DNA of 64,000 bases from Amphiduros pacificus (GCA_949316495.1 OX439004.1:53352159-53416158); one strand, 5' to 3'. Numbered from the stretch's first letter, positions 44,753 to 58,985 are shown. Numbers and translations are program-made. The notes: generated by a model from the sequence alone, not told the origin.

Positions 44753-45524
44753 AGGGAGGTGTGAGTACAATGGCAGGGTGATCTACGACGTGTAATATTC
44801 AGGATAATAGCGGCCGCCACAGACAAAGCTTAGGTAGCTACTCTTTTGGCTGGACAATGTTATATCATCAACGTAAATCACGCTCTCTGCCGTCTGCAAC
44901 AAGAGCATCGTTGTTTTTTGCGGCAGAGAGATTGCGGCAAGGAGGTGTATTACACAGCCCTTTAGGCCAGCATTATCTGAGTACAGCATCTCTTATGGAG
45001 AAGCTGATCGCCACATGGTGGAGGTTTTATCAATTATCGGGTGCGAGGGGCCCCGATCAATCGGAGCATGATGCGGTGAATAGTAAGTTGTGTTAGCTGC
45101 GAGGGGGCTCAGGTCTGATTTAATCTTGCGGCCCCCAACACGCCTGCGTCCCACTGGTAACAGATTTTCCATGGCTATAACTTTGCCATAGAGGCCGGCC
45201 TTGATGGCTTTGAAAATGAATTAAAGGAGCTGAGAGACCTGGCAATGATGACATGTGTGTTTGCATGAACATTTCTCGATATTGCCACCATATTTAGAGG
45301 CTGTGTGACGGCCTAAGGCTTGTCATTGTCCGTCCTCGGTCTGATGGGGTCCTACACAGGCACCTGACCAGAGAACATGCTAAATCTCACACTACCACAC
45401 TAATCCATAGTTATCACATTATAGTGTTATACTCTTAGGGGGATCATCCCCCCTGATATCCCATAATTAACATAAGGGGGCCACTTTGTGCTCACCCTCC
45501 TTGTACATGCAATATTCCAAATTA

Positions 45525-45577
<53 letters not shown>

Positions 45578-46418
45578 TAAAGTGAAAATAGAGCCTGCGA
45601 CATGTTCATCCTTTTATCTGTGTTGATCTATGAAAGTCAATGAAGGAAGCAGAGCAGGAAACCAGTGCAAATTGCTGCCCGAATGCGGCCAAATCATCTC
45701 AGATATATACTTGTCAGTTTGATCCTCTTGTTTCAAGACATTTATTTTCCTGACGGTATTCACTGTGAGTGGACAGGGCACCCAGGTATTAGCATAATTA
45801 GCGTTGAATTCAGTGCACTTTATCAGTGTTCATGATCGGCATTATTTATGGAGCAAAGACATGCAAGCTTAATTCATGACTGCATCCTCATATTGGATTT
45901 CAATCAGGATTTCATTAACCGCTTACCCAGTTGTGAATTTCCTGGAAAAAATAGAGTAAACAGCTTTTTATATGATTGATTAAATCAGGACAAGTAAAAT
46001 AAAGGTGAGGGCAATTAGATTATGAACTTTTACTCGCCTGTGGGTTTCACAAGGCATAATTTCTCGCCCTCTTAGTACTAATTGCCTGATGTCTCGCCCT
46101 GTCAAAACATGGTTTAATCCTCAAGCTGCTGGCACACTTTAAGCATTCTGTTGTTTCCTTGATCTTTCACCATCCAGAAACCCAAATATACTTGTCTTCT
46201 TATTATTTTAACTTGTCAGGAAAGAACATGACACATTTATTTGTGATAACACATTGTATTTAAACAAAAAAAGGAAGAAAAAATTTGATGACACTGAATA
46301 TGGCAGAGACTCTGAGGTCTAAAACATGCTTACATTCTTTTGTAGTTCTATAAAATATGACAAATTCAATTGGATAGTTCTATAGAATAGTTTGGTGTTG
46401 TCAAGAATAGACATGTAC
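44753..46418. other. intron 1, unique segment with candidate regulatory island
   Basis: About 44800-45350 is GC-richer, with runs such as GGGTGCGAGGGGCCCCGATC near 45038 and no repeats. A pure AT run lies at 45527-45574. The rest is AT-rich. Confidence 0.35.
45527..45574. repeat. (AT)n microsatellite
   Basis: Uninterrupted AT dinucleotide run of 48 bp in intron 1, likely variable in length. Confidence 0.97.
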
Positions 46419-46850
46419 CTACATTGTGCACACTCCTACGAGTGAATTATGCTGACCTGCTCCATGTACCTACAGTGTGCACACTCCTACCAGTGAATCA
46501 TGCCGACCTACAGTGTGCACACTCCTACCAGTGAATCATGCCGACCTGCTCCATGTACCTGCAATGTGCACACTCCTACCAGTGAATCATGCCGACCTGC
46601 TCCATGTACCTACAGTGCGCACACTCCTACCAGTGAATCATGCCGACCTACAGTGTGCACACTCCTACCAGTGAATCATGCCAACCTGCTCCATGTACCT
46701 GCAATGTGCACACTCCTACCAGTGAATCATGCCGACCTGCTCAATGTACCTACAGTGTGCACACTCCTGCCAGCATGACTTTATCCAGTCACATTTTAAG
46801 TGTGACCACAATGATGTTAGGCTGCAACTGATAGTGTACACACTCCTACC
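46419..46850. repeat. 51-bp minisatellite with short variants
   Basis: About 9 copies of a unit containing GTGCACACTCCTACCAGTGA and ATCATGCCGACCTGCTCCAT. Some units lack the CTGCTCCATGTAC part. The multiple-of-three unit gives spurious frames. Confidence 0.95.
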
Positions 46851-47731
46851 AATGAAGTCTGAAGACAGCTGTCATCTTTCACTCTATTAGCCAACTTTTT
46901 AATTAGCATCACAGCTATAGATATATCATGATTTATGTATTAGAACAGTGTGAGCATTCAGTCCCCTGCCAATATAAGGGCTATGAAGTTTTCACTGTAA
47001 ATATATGAAAAAGAGGCTGGTGATATTTTGTCTTAAATTGCTGGGGACTGCAGCTGTCAGAAAGTCATTAATAAGAGATCCCCTATAAACTGCTGACAAT
47101 GGATTTGGAAGGAAAATGGAATGTTATTTAGATGGTCATTGATTATGTTGTAGCTTTTTTATCACAACTAAGTGTTATCAATGTTTCGAGTCTTTGCCAA
47201 ACACTTTTATAGTCTCCAATAAGTGTGGCAAAATAATAAGATGTATTCATGTGATTGCCCGACGTGCTCACACATTGCACAATATGTCATGTGATTGCCC
47301 TACCTGCCCAGACATGGCAAGATATGGTCATGTGATTGCCGTTTTTTCACTAAAATGCCATCATGGAGGTAAAGACCCAAAAATATCATATTGTCACATT
47401 ATATATGATATACATATATTCCCTACTTCGTGGCAGGAGAGACACATGTAATTTTAATGGCAAGGCCAGATTTGTTAATAGTGACACAGGTATAGTCAAC
47501 TCTAAGCCAGAAAGGATGCTTGGTTTTATGGAGTGGGAAAAATGCTAAGTGATTGATGGATGGTCCCCAAAAAGACAGTCAGCTCTCATCAAAACGAAAG
47601 TGTTACATCCTGGATCTTGCTTCCCACAGAGGAAATAATCACTTTTATGACAGACTCATTCGTAGCTGTTCTCTCGTTACCTAAGGAATGCAGCCTGCAA
47701 TAAGCCGTGCTTGCCACCAGTTGCTAGATGA

Positions 47732-47747
47732 GGCCCCGTAGTGGCAG
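47732..47747 (-). promoter_or_regulatory. CTCF-like motif
   Basis: The plus strand reads GGCCCCGTAGTGGCAG, so the minus strand gives CTGCCACTACGGGGCC, one mismatch from the CCACTAGGGGGC core. It lies inside a GC-richer island of intron 1. Confidence 0.3.
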
Positions 47748-50019
47748 AAATAGTGCTAAACTGTCCTCCAATTGCTTCAATTCGGCGCGGGCGTCATCAC
47801 GATTCTGTGGTCATCATTGGGCCCCGGTCCACAGTGTAGGCAAGGTCACATAGGTTCAGGCGCAGTGTGAATTATTCTGTGCAGGCCCGCTGTCTCCTTT
47901 GAACATCTGGGTCGGTGCTTTTGTGGGGCATTTATTATGTTACACATATTCTTTCCCATATTGATACACAAATAGCAGATATGATTTCACAGAGATTCTG
48001 TGTCAGTAAATGCCTAATTATGCTAATGGACTTGGAGAGTGATGTTTGTTTGATGAATAAAGGCTACAAATGTGCCTATAACCGCGTGGACTATGCAGGG
48101 TTCTGTGGTATAAAATAATCCGGTTAAGCTTCCTCACAAACGTGCAGACAGCACAACTGCTTTCTAAGCGCAAACTCTAAATACTTGTCATGCAGAAGTT
48201 ATGATTTATAGGCCCAGCAAAGTAAAACCTGAACATGACCTTTTGACCTGGACCTTTTGAATGAGAAAAGGTCATTGCTGAGACTCACTTACTGAACGCA
48301 GCAACAGATGGCCCTTGTGAAGGTCGTACCCAAACATTTGTAGAGGACCTTCTATCAGGACTTTGATATGTACCGCTTACTCTGAGCTACATTCCAAAGC
48401 CACACATTTGAGGACTTTCCTTATTGAAAGATGTGACATCACAGAGATGCTTTACCTCGCAGTTGTCAAGCTTTGTAGTGTATCAGTTTTTTGCAGAATC
48501 TTTAAAAAAGCGAAACATATTTTTGTTGGTGGTCATGTAGTCAAGCGACGGACAGTTGGCATGCAGTGATTCACGGCTCGATCGATGGAGTGTATCCAGT
48601 CTGGTCATGCTGTGAGTGAGCTCACACTTGACCCACACCTGACTGTACAAAGCACTGTGTATATTTATGAAGGAAGTGAATGGTCCTGATGAGAAGGGGT
48701 CTGTATGGTTGCCGGGCCGTTGCCGGGGTGCCATCAGGGACCATTGTGCGTTTCCTGCGCCTGTCCCGCACCCAGGATGTGACCAGTTGAGCGGGGGAAG
48801 CCAGGCAGATAGTAAGCTCGGATGTGCACCAGACACAATGTAGTTCCCTTGATGGTAACACGACGTTGTTGTTATGCCCCCTCTATGGTAGTCGTCCATG
48901 ATTGAATGTATGCTGGCCCTATTGTGCCGCACACAAGACTTAGCATACGGATTGAGATCTCTGCCGCAGAAGGCTGCCAAATTATGAAAGACTACACCAC
49001 ACCTCTGGCCAGCGCTGTCAGAATAAATGGTAACTGTCTTGGCATTGTACTCTGCATAAAGGAGACACCATTTGATTATTTGGGCCACCAATATTGCAAA
49101 GGAACCATTCGATTTGTGGGGGATACAAATAAAATAATTTAATTTAGTTCAAGTGACCTTCCTTTCCAAAGACTGAAATGGAGATTTTCTCAAGGTATTA
49201 ATATTCAAATGTAATTGTCCTACATAACCTAATTTGGTTTAATGTATGCATGACTTTAGGAAATGCTTGGCTGTAATTGTTAATACATTACATGAACATT
49301 GCTATCACATATAATTTGTGTCAGGTTTGAAAAGCAAGAGAAAATGACAACCACTGATGCAAGATTTTGTTTTTACTTATGTTTTGCAGTAAATTTTCCA
49401 TTGTTTTCCAATTCACAGCAGCATTAATTTGTAGATAATTGTGGTCATAATCATTTCAAACCCTAATACGTGTAAATATGAGGGTGTTCTGACAAGAGGA
49501 ATGATATTAAATGAGACGTCAGACCCCCTGACCTCTGCAGGAATAACAATGGTCACCCTTCCTTGCTTTGCATACATATTTGGCGAGAGAGGGTGCGGTC
49601 TGCAGCAATAAAGTAATGCGATATGAAGGCAGAATACAGATATAGGTAAAACTGACCCTCCAGCACAATGCTCACACAATGCAAGCCAGATTATCAGGGC
49701 TGAGGTATTAATATCACCCACAGACATGCAGTTTCTGCTGCAATATTTGTCAGCTAAGCGGAAAGAGGAGATCACAGTATATATATGAGAATCCTGCCCA
49801 CCGATAAATCCAGTTTATCCCCGATTAGATCGGCGTGAATGGTTGTCACAATGGTCGTCATCCTCGTGAGCGGTTGTCACAATGGTCGTCATCCTCGTGT
49901 GAGTGCCCATTGTCCTTGTGTGAGTGGCCAATGTTGCGCTGTTTGCCGGGATTCTAGCCGATCGTCTTTTAATGATGGGCAAATAATGAACTATGATAGC
50001 ATGACAATGCGCGATAACG

Positions 50020-50034
50020 GCCCCCTGGTGGCAG
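50020..50034 (-). promoter_or_regulatory. CTCF-like motif, strong match
   Basis: The plus strand reads GCCCCCTGGTGGCAG, so the minus strand has GCCACCAGGGGGC, a full match to the vertebrate CTCF core. It lies at the edge of a GC-richer island. Binding in this animal is inferred. Confidence 0.4.
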
Positions 50035-51492
50035 TGTGAATGACCAGTGTCCATCAGGTTGCCACTCTTATCCGATTAGACACAGATTGATATTCCAGAC
50101 AAGTGGGCCATTCTTTTTATGCTAAACACCCCTGAGATCTTACATTCCATAGAGGGAAGACTTCCAGCCAAATCTTCAAATATGATTTGAATTGTCAAGA
50201 ATGCTCATTGTTGAAGAAACTGTGAATTTTCCCTGTTTCACTACGTTAACAGCAATGCTTTGTGCATGTTGCAGTATCTTTGGATCATGGTAAATGGGTT
50301 TTCAAACCAAAACTGTGCAGATTTATTGAACTCATTGTGTACAGTTTATTTAAGTCAAATGAATATATTTCTGATATGATAGAGTTCTGTTATGAAATTC
50401 AAATGTCACGATCATATAAAAGACAAGATTTTCTATCATAAAAAAATAATTAATTGTCTGGAAGAGTGGTATCGGATGACAGCTACCTAAGAAATTGTTT
50501 CAACTTCAGCAAATGATCATATGTGCATATATGTATATAAATATTTCAGATTAGATCAGAAAATATAATTGGTGTATGGGATTCCATGCATGATCTTTTC
50601 AATATTGTTAGTTTTGCCTGTATTATATGTTATGTAGACATATATCCTGATCATAGGAAGGGAACAAAGGACCTTTATATTTGAGAAACAGTAACCTGCA
50701 TGATATGACCATTGATGAAATAGGCTTTTGTGTCTGCGGAAGACAGCGCTGTGTGCATGTCAAAATGAGCAGCATATTGTTTGTTTGCATGATAACATCA
50801 CCATCATATTGTTTGTTTTCCACAAATTTCTTTTCATGATATAATATATAGCATGCTACTCTATGTTTACTCTTACTCTCAGACTGGAAAGTATGCATAA
50901 TGGTGAAAAATTATATAAGGAATATGTTCTTCTCTTCATAACTGCATTTTATTTCTCTAAGATAAGTTCAAAGAAAGTTGAGCTGTTATGTTCAGTGTTT
51001 TATGAATTTCAATAATTTTCTTGCATCATATTTTAGTTTTCTAATTATGAAATGCTTAACTCAAACAGCTATTTGGTTATACTTAATGTGATTTGAAGTC
51101 GTTTCTTTTCTCCAGCCTCAGGTTGTTCTTATTGTTACATATACGACACAATGGGATGTGAAGACAAGCCAAACTGCATTGGCATTCTGTCCCGTCAGCT
51201 AATTGTTTGTTTTGATATATACAAGACCAGTATGAACGCAAACAATGAGGCATAAATGTCTGAAATATGGTGTGTTTGGAGAGTGGTGCCAAAAAGACCT
51301 TAATATTTAAATAAGGACTTTAACAAAAGCAAAGTTGGTGGCCTAAGCATTGTGTATGAGACAGAGCAAGGCTGGGCGTGCCACTGTGGCACTTGCATGA
51401 AGTAATCCATTTTGCATGATTAGATAAACAGAGGAAAGTACTCCGATGCTACCAGAGATGAGCAGATGTGGAACATACAGCCCGCTATAGCT

Positions 51493-52314
51493 CCTGCCAT
51501 TGTATCTGCACATTGGGCCTCTAAAGACTGCCATTGTGTCTGACCATGGGGCCTCTAAAGACTGCCATTCTATCTGCACATGGGGCCTCTAAAGACTGCC
51601 ATTGTATCTGACCATGGGGCCTCTAAAGACTGCCATTGTATCTGCACATGGGGCCTCGAAAGACTGCCATTGTATCTGCACATGGGGCCTCGAAAGACTG
51701 CCATTGTATCTGTACATGGGGCCTCTAAAGACTGCCATTGTATATGTACATGGGGCCTCAAAAGACTGCCATTGTATCTGTACATGGGGCCTCGAAAGTC
51801 TGCCATTGTATCTGCACATGGGGCCTCGAAAGACTGCCATTGTATCTGTATATGGGGCCTCTAAAGACTGCCATTCTATCTGTACATGGGGCCTCTAAAG
51901 ACTGCCATTGTATCTGCACATGGGGCCTCGAAAGACTGCCATTGTATCTGCACATGGGGCCTCTAAAGATTGCCATTGTATCTGCACATGGGGCATCTAA
52001 AGACTGCCATTGTATCTGCACATTGTATCTGCACATGGGGCCTCTATTGACTGCCATTCTATCTGTACATGGGGCCTCTAAAGACTGCCATTGTATCTGT
52101 ACATGGGGCCTCTAAAGACTACCATTGTGTTTGCACATGGGGCCTCTATTGACTGCCATTGTATATCTGCACATGGGGCATCTAAAGACTGCCATTGTAT
52201 CTGTACATGGGGCCTCTAAAGACTGCCATTGTATCTGCACATGGGGCCTCTAAAGACTGCCATTGTATCTGCACATGGGGCATCTAAAGATTGCCATTGT
52301 ATATCTGCACATAT
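51493..52314. repeat. 34-bp minisatellite
   Basis: About 24 copies of a unit with GACTGCCATTGTATCTGCAC and ATGGGGCCTCTAAA. Variants (TGTACATGG, CTCGAAA, CTATTGA) occur in patches. Repeated frames on both strands are artefacts. Confidence 0.97.
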
Positions 52315-52499
52315 GGCGGAGTAAGAAAGCTTCTATATGTTCTGATGGAGTTACCAGGCCTCTGAGGAGAAGTGACCTCTCTTTGTTCATACAAGGTTAC
52401 ATGGCCTGTAGAAATGAACTCTGCATGTATACATCAGGATAATTGTCCAGCCAGTTTCAGTGTCTCTAAAGAGACCTCTCGATGTGCATACAAAGTGAC

Positions 52500-52694
52500 A
52501 TGACCTTTATATGTACGACCTCTATATGTACGACCTCTATATGTACGACCTCTATATGTACGACCTCTATATGTACAACCTCTATATGTACGACCTCTAT
52601 ATGTACGACCTCTATATGTACGACCTCTATATGTACGACCTCTATATGTACAACCTCTAAATGTACGACCTCTATATGTACGACCTCTATATGA
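52500..52694. repeat. 15-bp minisatellite
   Basis: Thirteen almost perfect copies of GACCTCTATATGTAC. Very low divergence suggests recent expansion. It may derive from the ACCTCT-rich sequence on either side. Confidence 0.97.
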
Positions 52695-53833
52695 ACACAT
52701 GGGGTTAGTTAGATTCAGTCAATTATAGGGCCTCTGACGAGACCTCTATTTTTTAATATAAGGTCACAGAAACAAACTCTATTTGTACACAAGGGGTTAG
52801 TTAGGATCAGACCAGCTTCAGGGCCTAAAGAGACCTTGAGATATGTGCATATGAAAGTTCACAAGGCTCACGAAGATGACCTCAGTAGGAACACATGGAC
52901 GCACGGTTCAGCCAGCTTGAGGGCCTCTAATGAGACCTCAGATTGCATACACAGGGTCACATGACCAAGCTCGATCAGCCAGGCATCCCTACAGCACAAG
53001 ATATTGTATTCAGGTTCTCAGATATTTGCTGATTATTCTCCAATAAATATTAACAGGCATCAAGGACACTCTGTATTCCTGTTGTTGTGCATTCTTTATA
53101 CACAACCAGCTTAAATCCAGCTACACAGCCTCGGGATTTGTGAAGACAGATTGCAAGGTCGTGTCTTGTTGGCTAGTATTATATATACAAGAGAAAGTCA
53201 ATTACTGATCTTTGTAGAGATATTGACCTCACCTGTAGATGGGTATAATGGTTCATAGGATCCGTGCAGGCTCACACCCAGTGAGCTGCAGCTTCTACTC
53301 ATGTGACTCAGAAAACCACATCTGAATGATTATTCTACATCAAAAGCACTTCAGACCTGCACAGCTGTTCTTGCGGAGATAAACTATACTGTTCAATACT
53401 TTGTGATCAATACTTTCATAATGCCATCAGTTTGTTATATTTTATGGATTTTTCATTTTTCCTAATAAATAAGGTTACAGTCTTAAGATACCTATTTTAT
53501 TTTTTATTTTTTTGGGGAATAGTGAAGTTTAGTAAGCATGGGTTAGACCAGAGTAACAAATATGGTTTTTTTTAATTTAAAATACACAGAATTTCACGTT
53601 TGTTTATATTTGCCAGATGGCTGATTGTTTTTTTTTGTCTTCACAAAATGACAAATGTTATGTGAAAATTATTGATGGTTTAGTTCAGAAATCTATATCC
53701 TATCCAACTGGACTGCCTCGGTGGGCAGCAGCTTCAGAAATCTGGTTTTAATGTTTTTGAAGATTGTGTAATCAAGACCTCTGAACAAACTACTCTGGAC
53801 AACAGCTGTACTAGGGATGGTACAAAGTAGACT
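52695..53833. other. intron 1, degenerate repeat remnant and unique DNA
   Basis: From 52315 to about 52980, on both sides of the 15-bp array, GACCTC and AGTGACCT phrases recur about every 80-100 bp, suggesting an old decayed repeat. After that nothing was recognised. Confidence 0.35.
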
Positions 53834-56238
53834 GTGAACCTCACCATGTTAAGACAGGGAACCTCACCATGTTAAGGCTGGGAAGGCTGGGAACCTCACC
53901 ATGTTAAGGCTGGGAACCTCACCATGTTAAGGCTGGGAACCTCACCATGTTAAGGCTGGGAACCTCACCATGTTAAGGCTGGGAACCTCACCATGTTAAG
54001 GCTGGGAAGGCTGGGAACCTCACCATGTTAAGGCTGGGAAGGCTGGGAACCTCACCATGTTAAGGCTGGGAACCTCACCATGTTAAGGCAGGGAATCTCA
54101 CCATGTTAAGGCAGGGAACCTCACCATGTTAAGGCTGGGAAGGCTGGGAACCTCACCATGTTAAGGCTGGGAACCTCACCATGTTAAGACAGGGAACCTC
54201 ACTATGTTAAGGCAGGGAACCTCACCATGTTAAAGCTGGGAAGGCTGGGAAGGCTGGGAACCTCACCATGTTAAGACAGGGAACCTCACCATGTTAAGGC
54301 TGGGAAGGCTGGGAAGGCTGGGAACCTCACCATGTTAAGACAGGGAACCTCACTATGTTAAGGCTGGGAACCTCACCATGTTAAAGCTGGGAAGGCTGGG
54401 AAGGCTGGGAACCACACCATGTTAAGACAGGGAACCTCACTATGTTAAGGCTGGGAAGGCTGGGAAGGCTGGGAACCTCACCATGTTAAGACAGGCAACC
54501 TCACCATGTTAAGGCAGGGAACCTCACTATGTTAAGACAGGGAACCTCACCATGTTAAGGCTGGGAAGGCTGGGAACCTCACCATGTTAAGGCTGGGAAG
54601 GCTGGGAACCTCACCATGTTAAGGCTGGGAAGGCTGGGAACCTCACCATGTTAAGGCTGGGAAGGCTGGGAACCTCACCATGTTAAGGCTGGGAAGGCTG
54701 GGAACCTCACCATGTTAAGGCTGGGAAGGCTGGGAACCTCACCATGTTAAGGCTGGGAAGGCTGGGAAGGCTGGGAACCTCACCATGTTAAGACAGGGAA
54801 CCTCACTATGTTAAGGCTGGGAACCTCACCATGTTAAAGCTGGGAAGGCTGGGAAGGCTGGGAACCTCACCATGTTAAGACAGGGAACCTCACTATGTTA
54901 AGGCTGGGAAGGCTGGGAACCTCACCATGTTAAGACAGGCAACCTCACCATGTTAAGGCAGGGAACCTCACTATGTTAAGGCTGGGAACCTCACCATGTT
55001 AAGGCTGGGAACCTCACCATGTTAAGGCTGGGAAGGCTGGGAACCTCACCATGTTAAAGCTGGGAACCTCACCATGTTAAGGCTGGGAACCTCACCATGT
55101 TAAGACAGGGAACCTCACTATGTTAAGGCTGAGAAGGCTGGGAACCTCACCATGTTAAGACAGGGAACCTCACCATGTTAAGACAGGGAACCTCACTATG
55201 TTAAGGCTGGGAACCTCACCATGTTAAGGCTGGGAAGGCTGGGAACCTCACCATGTTAAGACAGGGAACCTCATTATGTTAAGGCTGGGAAGGCTGGGAA
55301 CCTCACCATGTTAAGACAGGCAACCTCACCATGTTAAGGCAGGGAACCTCACTATGTTAAGGCTGGGAAGGCTGGGAACCTCACCATGTTAAGGCTGGGA
55401 AGGCTGGGAACCTCACCATGTTAAGGCTGGGAAGGCTGGGAACCTCACCATGTTAAGACAGGGAACCTCATTATGTTAAGGCTGGGAAGGCTGGGAACCT
55501 CACCATGTTAAGACAGGCAACCTCATCATGTTAAGGCAGGGAACCTCACTATGTTAAGGCTGGGAAGGCTGGGAACCTCACCATGTTAAGGCTGGGAACC
55601 TCACCATGTTAAGGCTGGGAACCTCACCATGTTAAGGCTGGGAAGGCTGGGAAGGCTGGGAACCTCACCATGTTAAGGCTGGGAAGGCTGGGAAGGCTGG
55701 GAACCTCACCATGTTAAGGCTGGGAAGGCTGGGAACCTCACCATGTTAAGACAGGGAACCTCATTATGTTAAGGCTGGGAAGGCTGGGAACCTCACCATG
55801 TTAAGACAGGCAACCTCACCATGTTAAGGCAGGGAACCTCACTATGTTAAGGCTGGGAAGGCTGGGAACCTCACCATGTTAAGACAGGGAACCTCACCAT
55901 GTTAAGGCTGGGAACCTCACCATGTTAAGGCTGGGAACCTCACCATGTTAAGGCTGGGAAGGCTGGGAAGGCTGGGAACCTCACCATGTTAAGGCTGGGA
56001 AGGCTGGGAACCTCACCATGTTAAGGTTGGGCAGGCAGGGAACCTCACTGTGTTAAGGCAAGGCAGGCTGGGAACTTCACTATGTTAAGGCAGGGCAGGC
56101 TGTGAACCTCACCATGTTAAGACAAGGCAGGCTGTGAACTTCACCATGTTAAGGCAGGGCAGGCTGTGAACTTCACCATGTTAAGACAAGGCAGGCTGGG
56201 AACCTCACCATGTTAAGGCAGGGAAGGCTAGGAACCTT
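53834..56238. repeat. two-module 23-bp + 9-bp minisatellite (largest array)
   Basis: About 2.4 kb of GGGAACCTCACCATGTTAAG plus GCT (23 bp), with zero, one or two copies of the 9-bp module GGGAAGGCT between units. A variant ending GACA marks recurring multi-unit blocks. At the right end the units degrade (AGGCAGGCTGTGAAC). Confidence 0.98.
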
Positions 56239-58837
56239 GTTTAACGTGGTAGGTATGGAATCGTAACATGTTAAAAGCCTGGCACTTTAAATGCCCTTTT
56301 GGACATTGCTGAGTATATTTTAGTAGTTATTTTCAATATGATGTTTTTTTTAATGTCTTGCAATGTTTTGCAAAAATAATTGATTTTATTCATCATGCAA
56401 AAAAGTCAACTTCTTTCTCACACAAAATGGTCAAATTGTGTATCAGGCCAAATAGTCAACTTAGTTTTCATGAAAAATAGTCCATTTAAAACTGATCACC
56501 TTCAGATTATGCAAGTCAATAAAAATGCATTGCATCTTTATCATGCAGTGCAATCATGCTGCATATTTCTAGCTAGCACTGCTATGAGCAATCTGTTACA
56601 ACCTCAAGGTGACGTGCAGGTCTGAAATATATCAAAAATCTCCTTTAGAAATTCAATGAACCCTGCTATGATAAGTGGTAAATATAATTGAATTATTTAT
56701 TTTAATCATTATTTTCCCAATACGAAGAATATTTATTGATAGATTGCTCTTGTAAATCATGCATTTTGTTGTTGTTTAGATATATAGAGTATATAGCATG
56801 CCCATATCTATCTGAACTTCATTGGACATGGGAAAAAAACATCTGTGTTCAAAACAATATCATATGTCTTTAAATAGTGGCAACATTTGGAAAGGTGTTT
56901 TGGAAAAGTGATCAAGGATAAACATGAAAGTAGATTTTGTTTCACATATGCATATACTTAGATATTTCTGTGAATGGAAGTGAAAATCTATGTGTAAATA
57001 CTGTTGATTTTCGACAAATTCCTTATTTTACACTGAAAGGAAAATAAAAGTCAAAGAAATGGAAGGGTTCCAAGAAGAACTTATCTTGAAAGAATTATAA
57101 AATATGACTCTTGTTCACTATTATGCCTCCTTAGGAAATTAAACAGATTTTCTGCAAAGCAGAGATGTTTTTTCTTGGCAATTAAAGGGCCTCTTGATAT
57201 GAACCTCTGTGTGATAAACTATAGATCACATTAACTTGTCAGCTGATCACGATAATTGATTTCCATTTTTTACGAGCAGCAGGAAATCCTGGGTTATAAG
57301 AGTGCCCCCTGGTGGATGATTGTCAATTTGCATCGACTCAGAGCTCTTTGTTTTTGCCCCATTATGACAGCACTAACAACGCGGCATCTGCCATCTGCAG
57401 AATTATCATCTTATCGCTTTTAATCCCTGACTTAGTTCATTTCTTTGATCTGTCGTCTAATGCATCTGTTGTATCTTCTAATGGATTGTGACATCAAGTA
57501 TTTTCAAGGGAAAAAACTCAATTTCAAAATGCAGAACTAAAATTTCATCTGAAGCAAAGATCCATTTTTGCTTACTCTGAAATATTTTTGTCATCCGTTA
57601 TTGAATCAAGATTTAATGTGATTTAAGTCTATGATGAATTAGTGCAACATGTGATTTACTATGACAGATTTTAAGAATCAGTCAAGGTCATGTTTTCATC
57701 AAATCACTCAACATTTCACCATAAACTATCAGCTTAAGTTTGTTGTAACGATCATGTGATCTAACAGACTGTATATTAGATCAAAAATGATATTTGTCTG
57801 GGCAAATTGCCTTCTTTTTCACAGTGTCATCTAAGCAACGTTTCCTTCTGGGCTTTCACACCAGTGAACACGCTGATGTTCACAAATCTCACTGTATATC
57901 CACACACTGCACACGTGTCTGGAAAAAACTGATAATCAATCAGAATACACTGGGGACGCTGATATAAGACAAAACATACGCCGTATTGAAATGATGACAT
58001 AATTACTGTTGATAAGAGAGAATCCAGGTATAGTGGCATGAGGAGATGCAGCTGGGCCATATTGTCCCCGCACGTAATTTATTACCCTCTCTTTTGCCCT
58101 TTTTTGGATCCTATAAATAAAAGAAGTCTTATGGAATATTGCATCCTGGGTACAAATGTCAGACTAACTGTCTTTTCCTGGCCTCCATTAATATTTCATA
58201 ATCCCGCGCTGTGTTATGAAAAATATGAAGAATGTGATAGTGTCGTGGACTGTATTTATTGTGGTCACTTAGGGACAGATATCAATTGATGGACGCATCA
58301 AAGTAGGCCACTCCATGCAAAGATAAAGGATATATTATCCCTAAAAGCAATTTCATTACTTTCACAACGATCTGTAAATTGAAAATGCAGACAAGTTGAA
58401 AATCTCTCAGCAAATGGAAGATATTTCACTGAAATATCCGTTGTATAAAGTTAACTTTATGATGAATTTACAGTTAAGTTGACTTTGTAATTCAATAGTA
58501 TTACGTTTTTTTAAATCTCAACATGCATTTCTGTAATACATTCGAGCCATTTGCTTTGTAATGTCATCCGAAATAAAATAAATCTGTACAAGTCACGGTA
58601 GTTTTCAAATACATCTTTAAGAAATTAAATTTTCAAGAGAGGCTGATGTATCTGCTTGTAGAGAATTAAGTACACATTTATCTATGAGAGTCACTTTGAG
58701 GTTTGCTTTTATCCAAACTAAATTATATTTAAGATTTCACTTGGCAGTTATCACAGAACTAATAGCATTGGCTCTCATCACACCAGCCTTGTATGTGCAT
58801 TCATCAGGACTATCTGTTTGTAAATCGCTATTTGGCT
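56239..58837. other. intron 1, unique segment with candidate regulatory islands
   Basis: AT-rich with GC-richer patches near 57180-57430 (including a CTCF-like motif) and 57830-58320. No gene was recognised. Confidence 0.35.
57302..57315 (-). promoter_or_regulatory. CTCF-like motif, strong match
   Basis: The plus strand reads GTGCCCCCTGGTGG, so the minus strand reads CCACCAGGGGGCAC, a full match to the CTCF core. It lies about 1.7 kb before exon 2, in a non-repetitive patch. Confidence 0.4.
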
Positions 58838-58985
58838 GTGTTTCTTAAAGGTGAATTTGACTGTGATTTTCATTTTGGATTTGGCTGTGTTTCTTAATGT
58901 GAATTTGGCTTTGTTTCTCAAGGTGAATTTGGCTTTGTTTCTCAAGGTGAATATGGCTGTCTTTTCTCAAGGTGAATTGGATGTG
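58838..58985. repeat. short tandem repeat near exon 2
   Basis: About five imperfect copies of a unit of roughly 25-30 bp with TGTTTCTCAAGGTGAATTTG. It ends some 60 bp before the exon 2 acceptor. Confidence 0.85.

Larger units (their letters stand above)
46851..51492. other. intron 1, unique segment with several candidate regulatory islands
   Basis: Contains a short imperfect tandem repeat (three copies around ATGTGATTGCC, 47247-47341), GC-richer islands near 47680-47900, 48670-48830 and 49480-50060, two CTCF-like motifs and a 28-bp direct duplication near 49837-49895. A 202-codon minus-strand frame (48483-49091) matches no family I know. Confidence 0.4.

Noticed and set aside
48483-49091. 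202-codon minus-strand frame in intron 1
   Set aside because: No motif, signal or family resemblance; it falls in a GC-richer patch where long chance frames are expected. Not called a gene.
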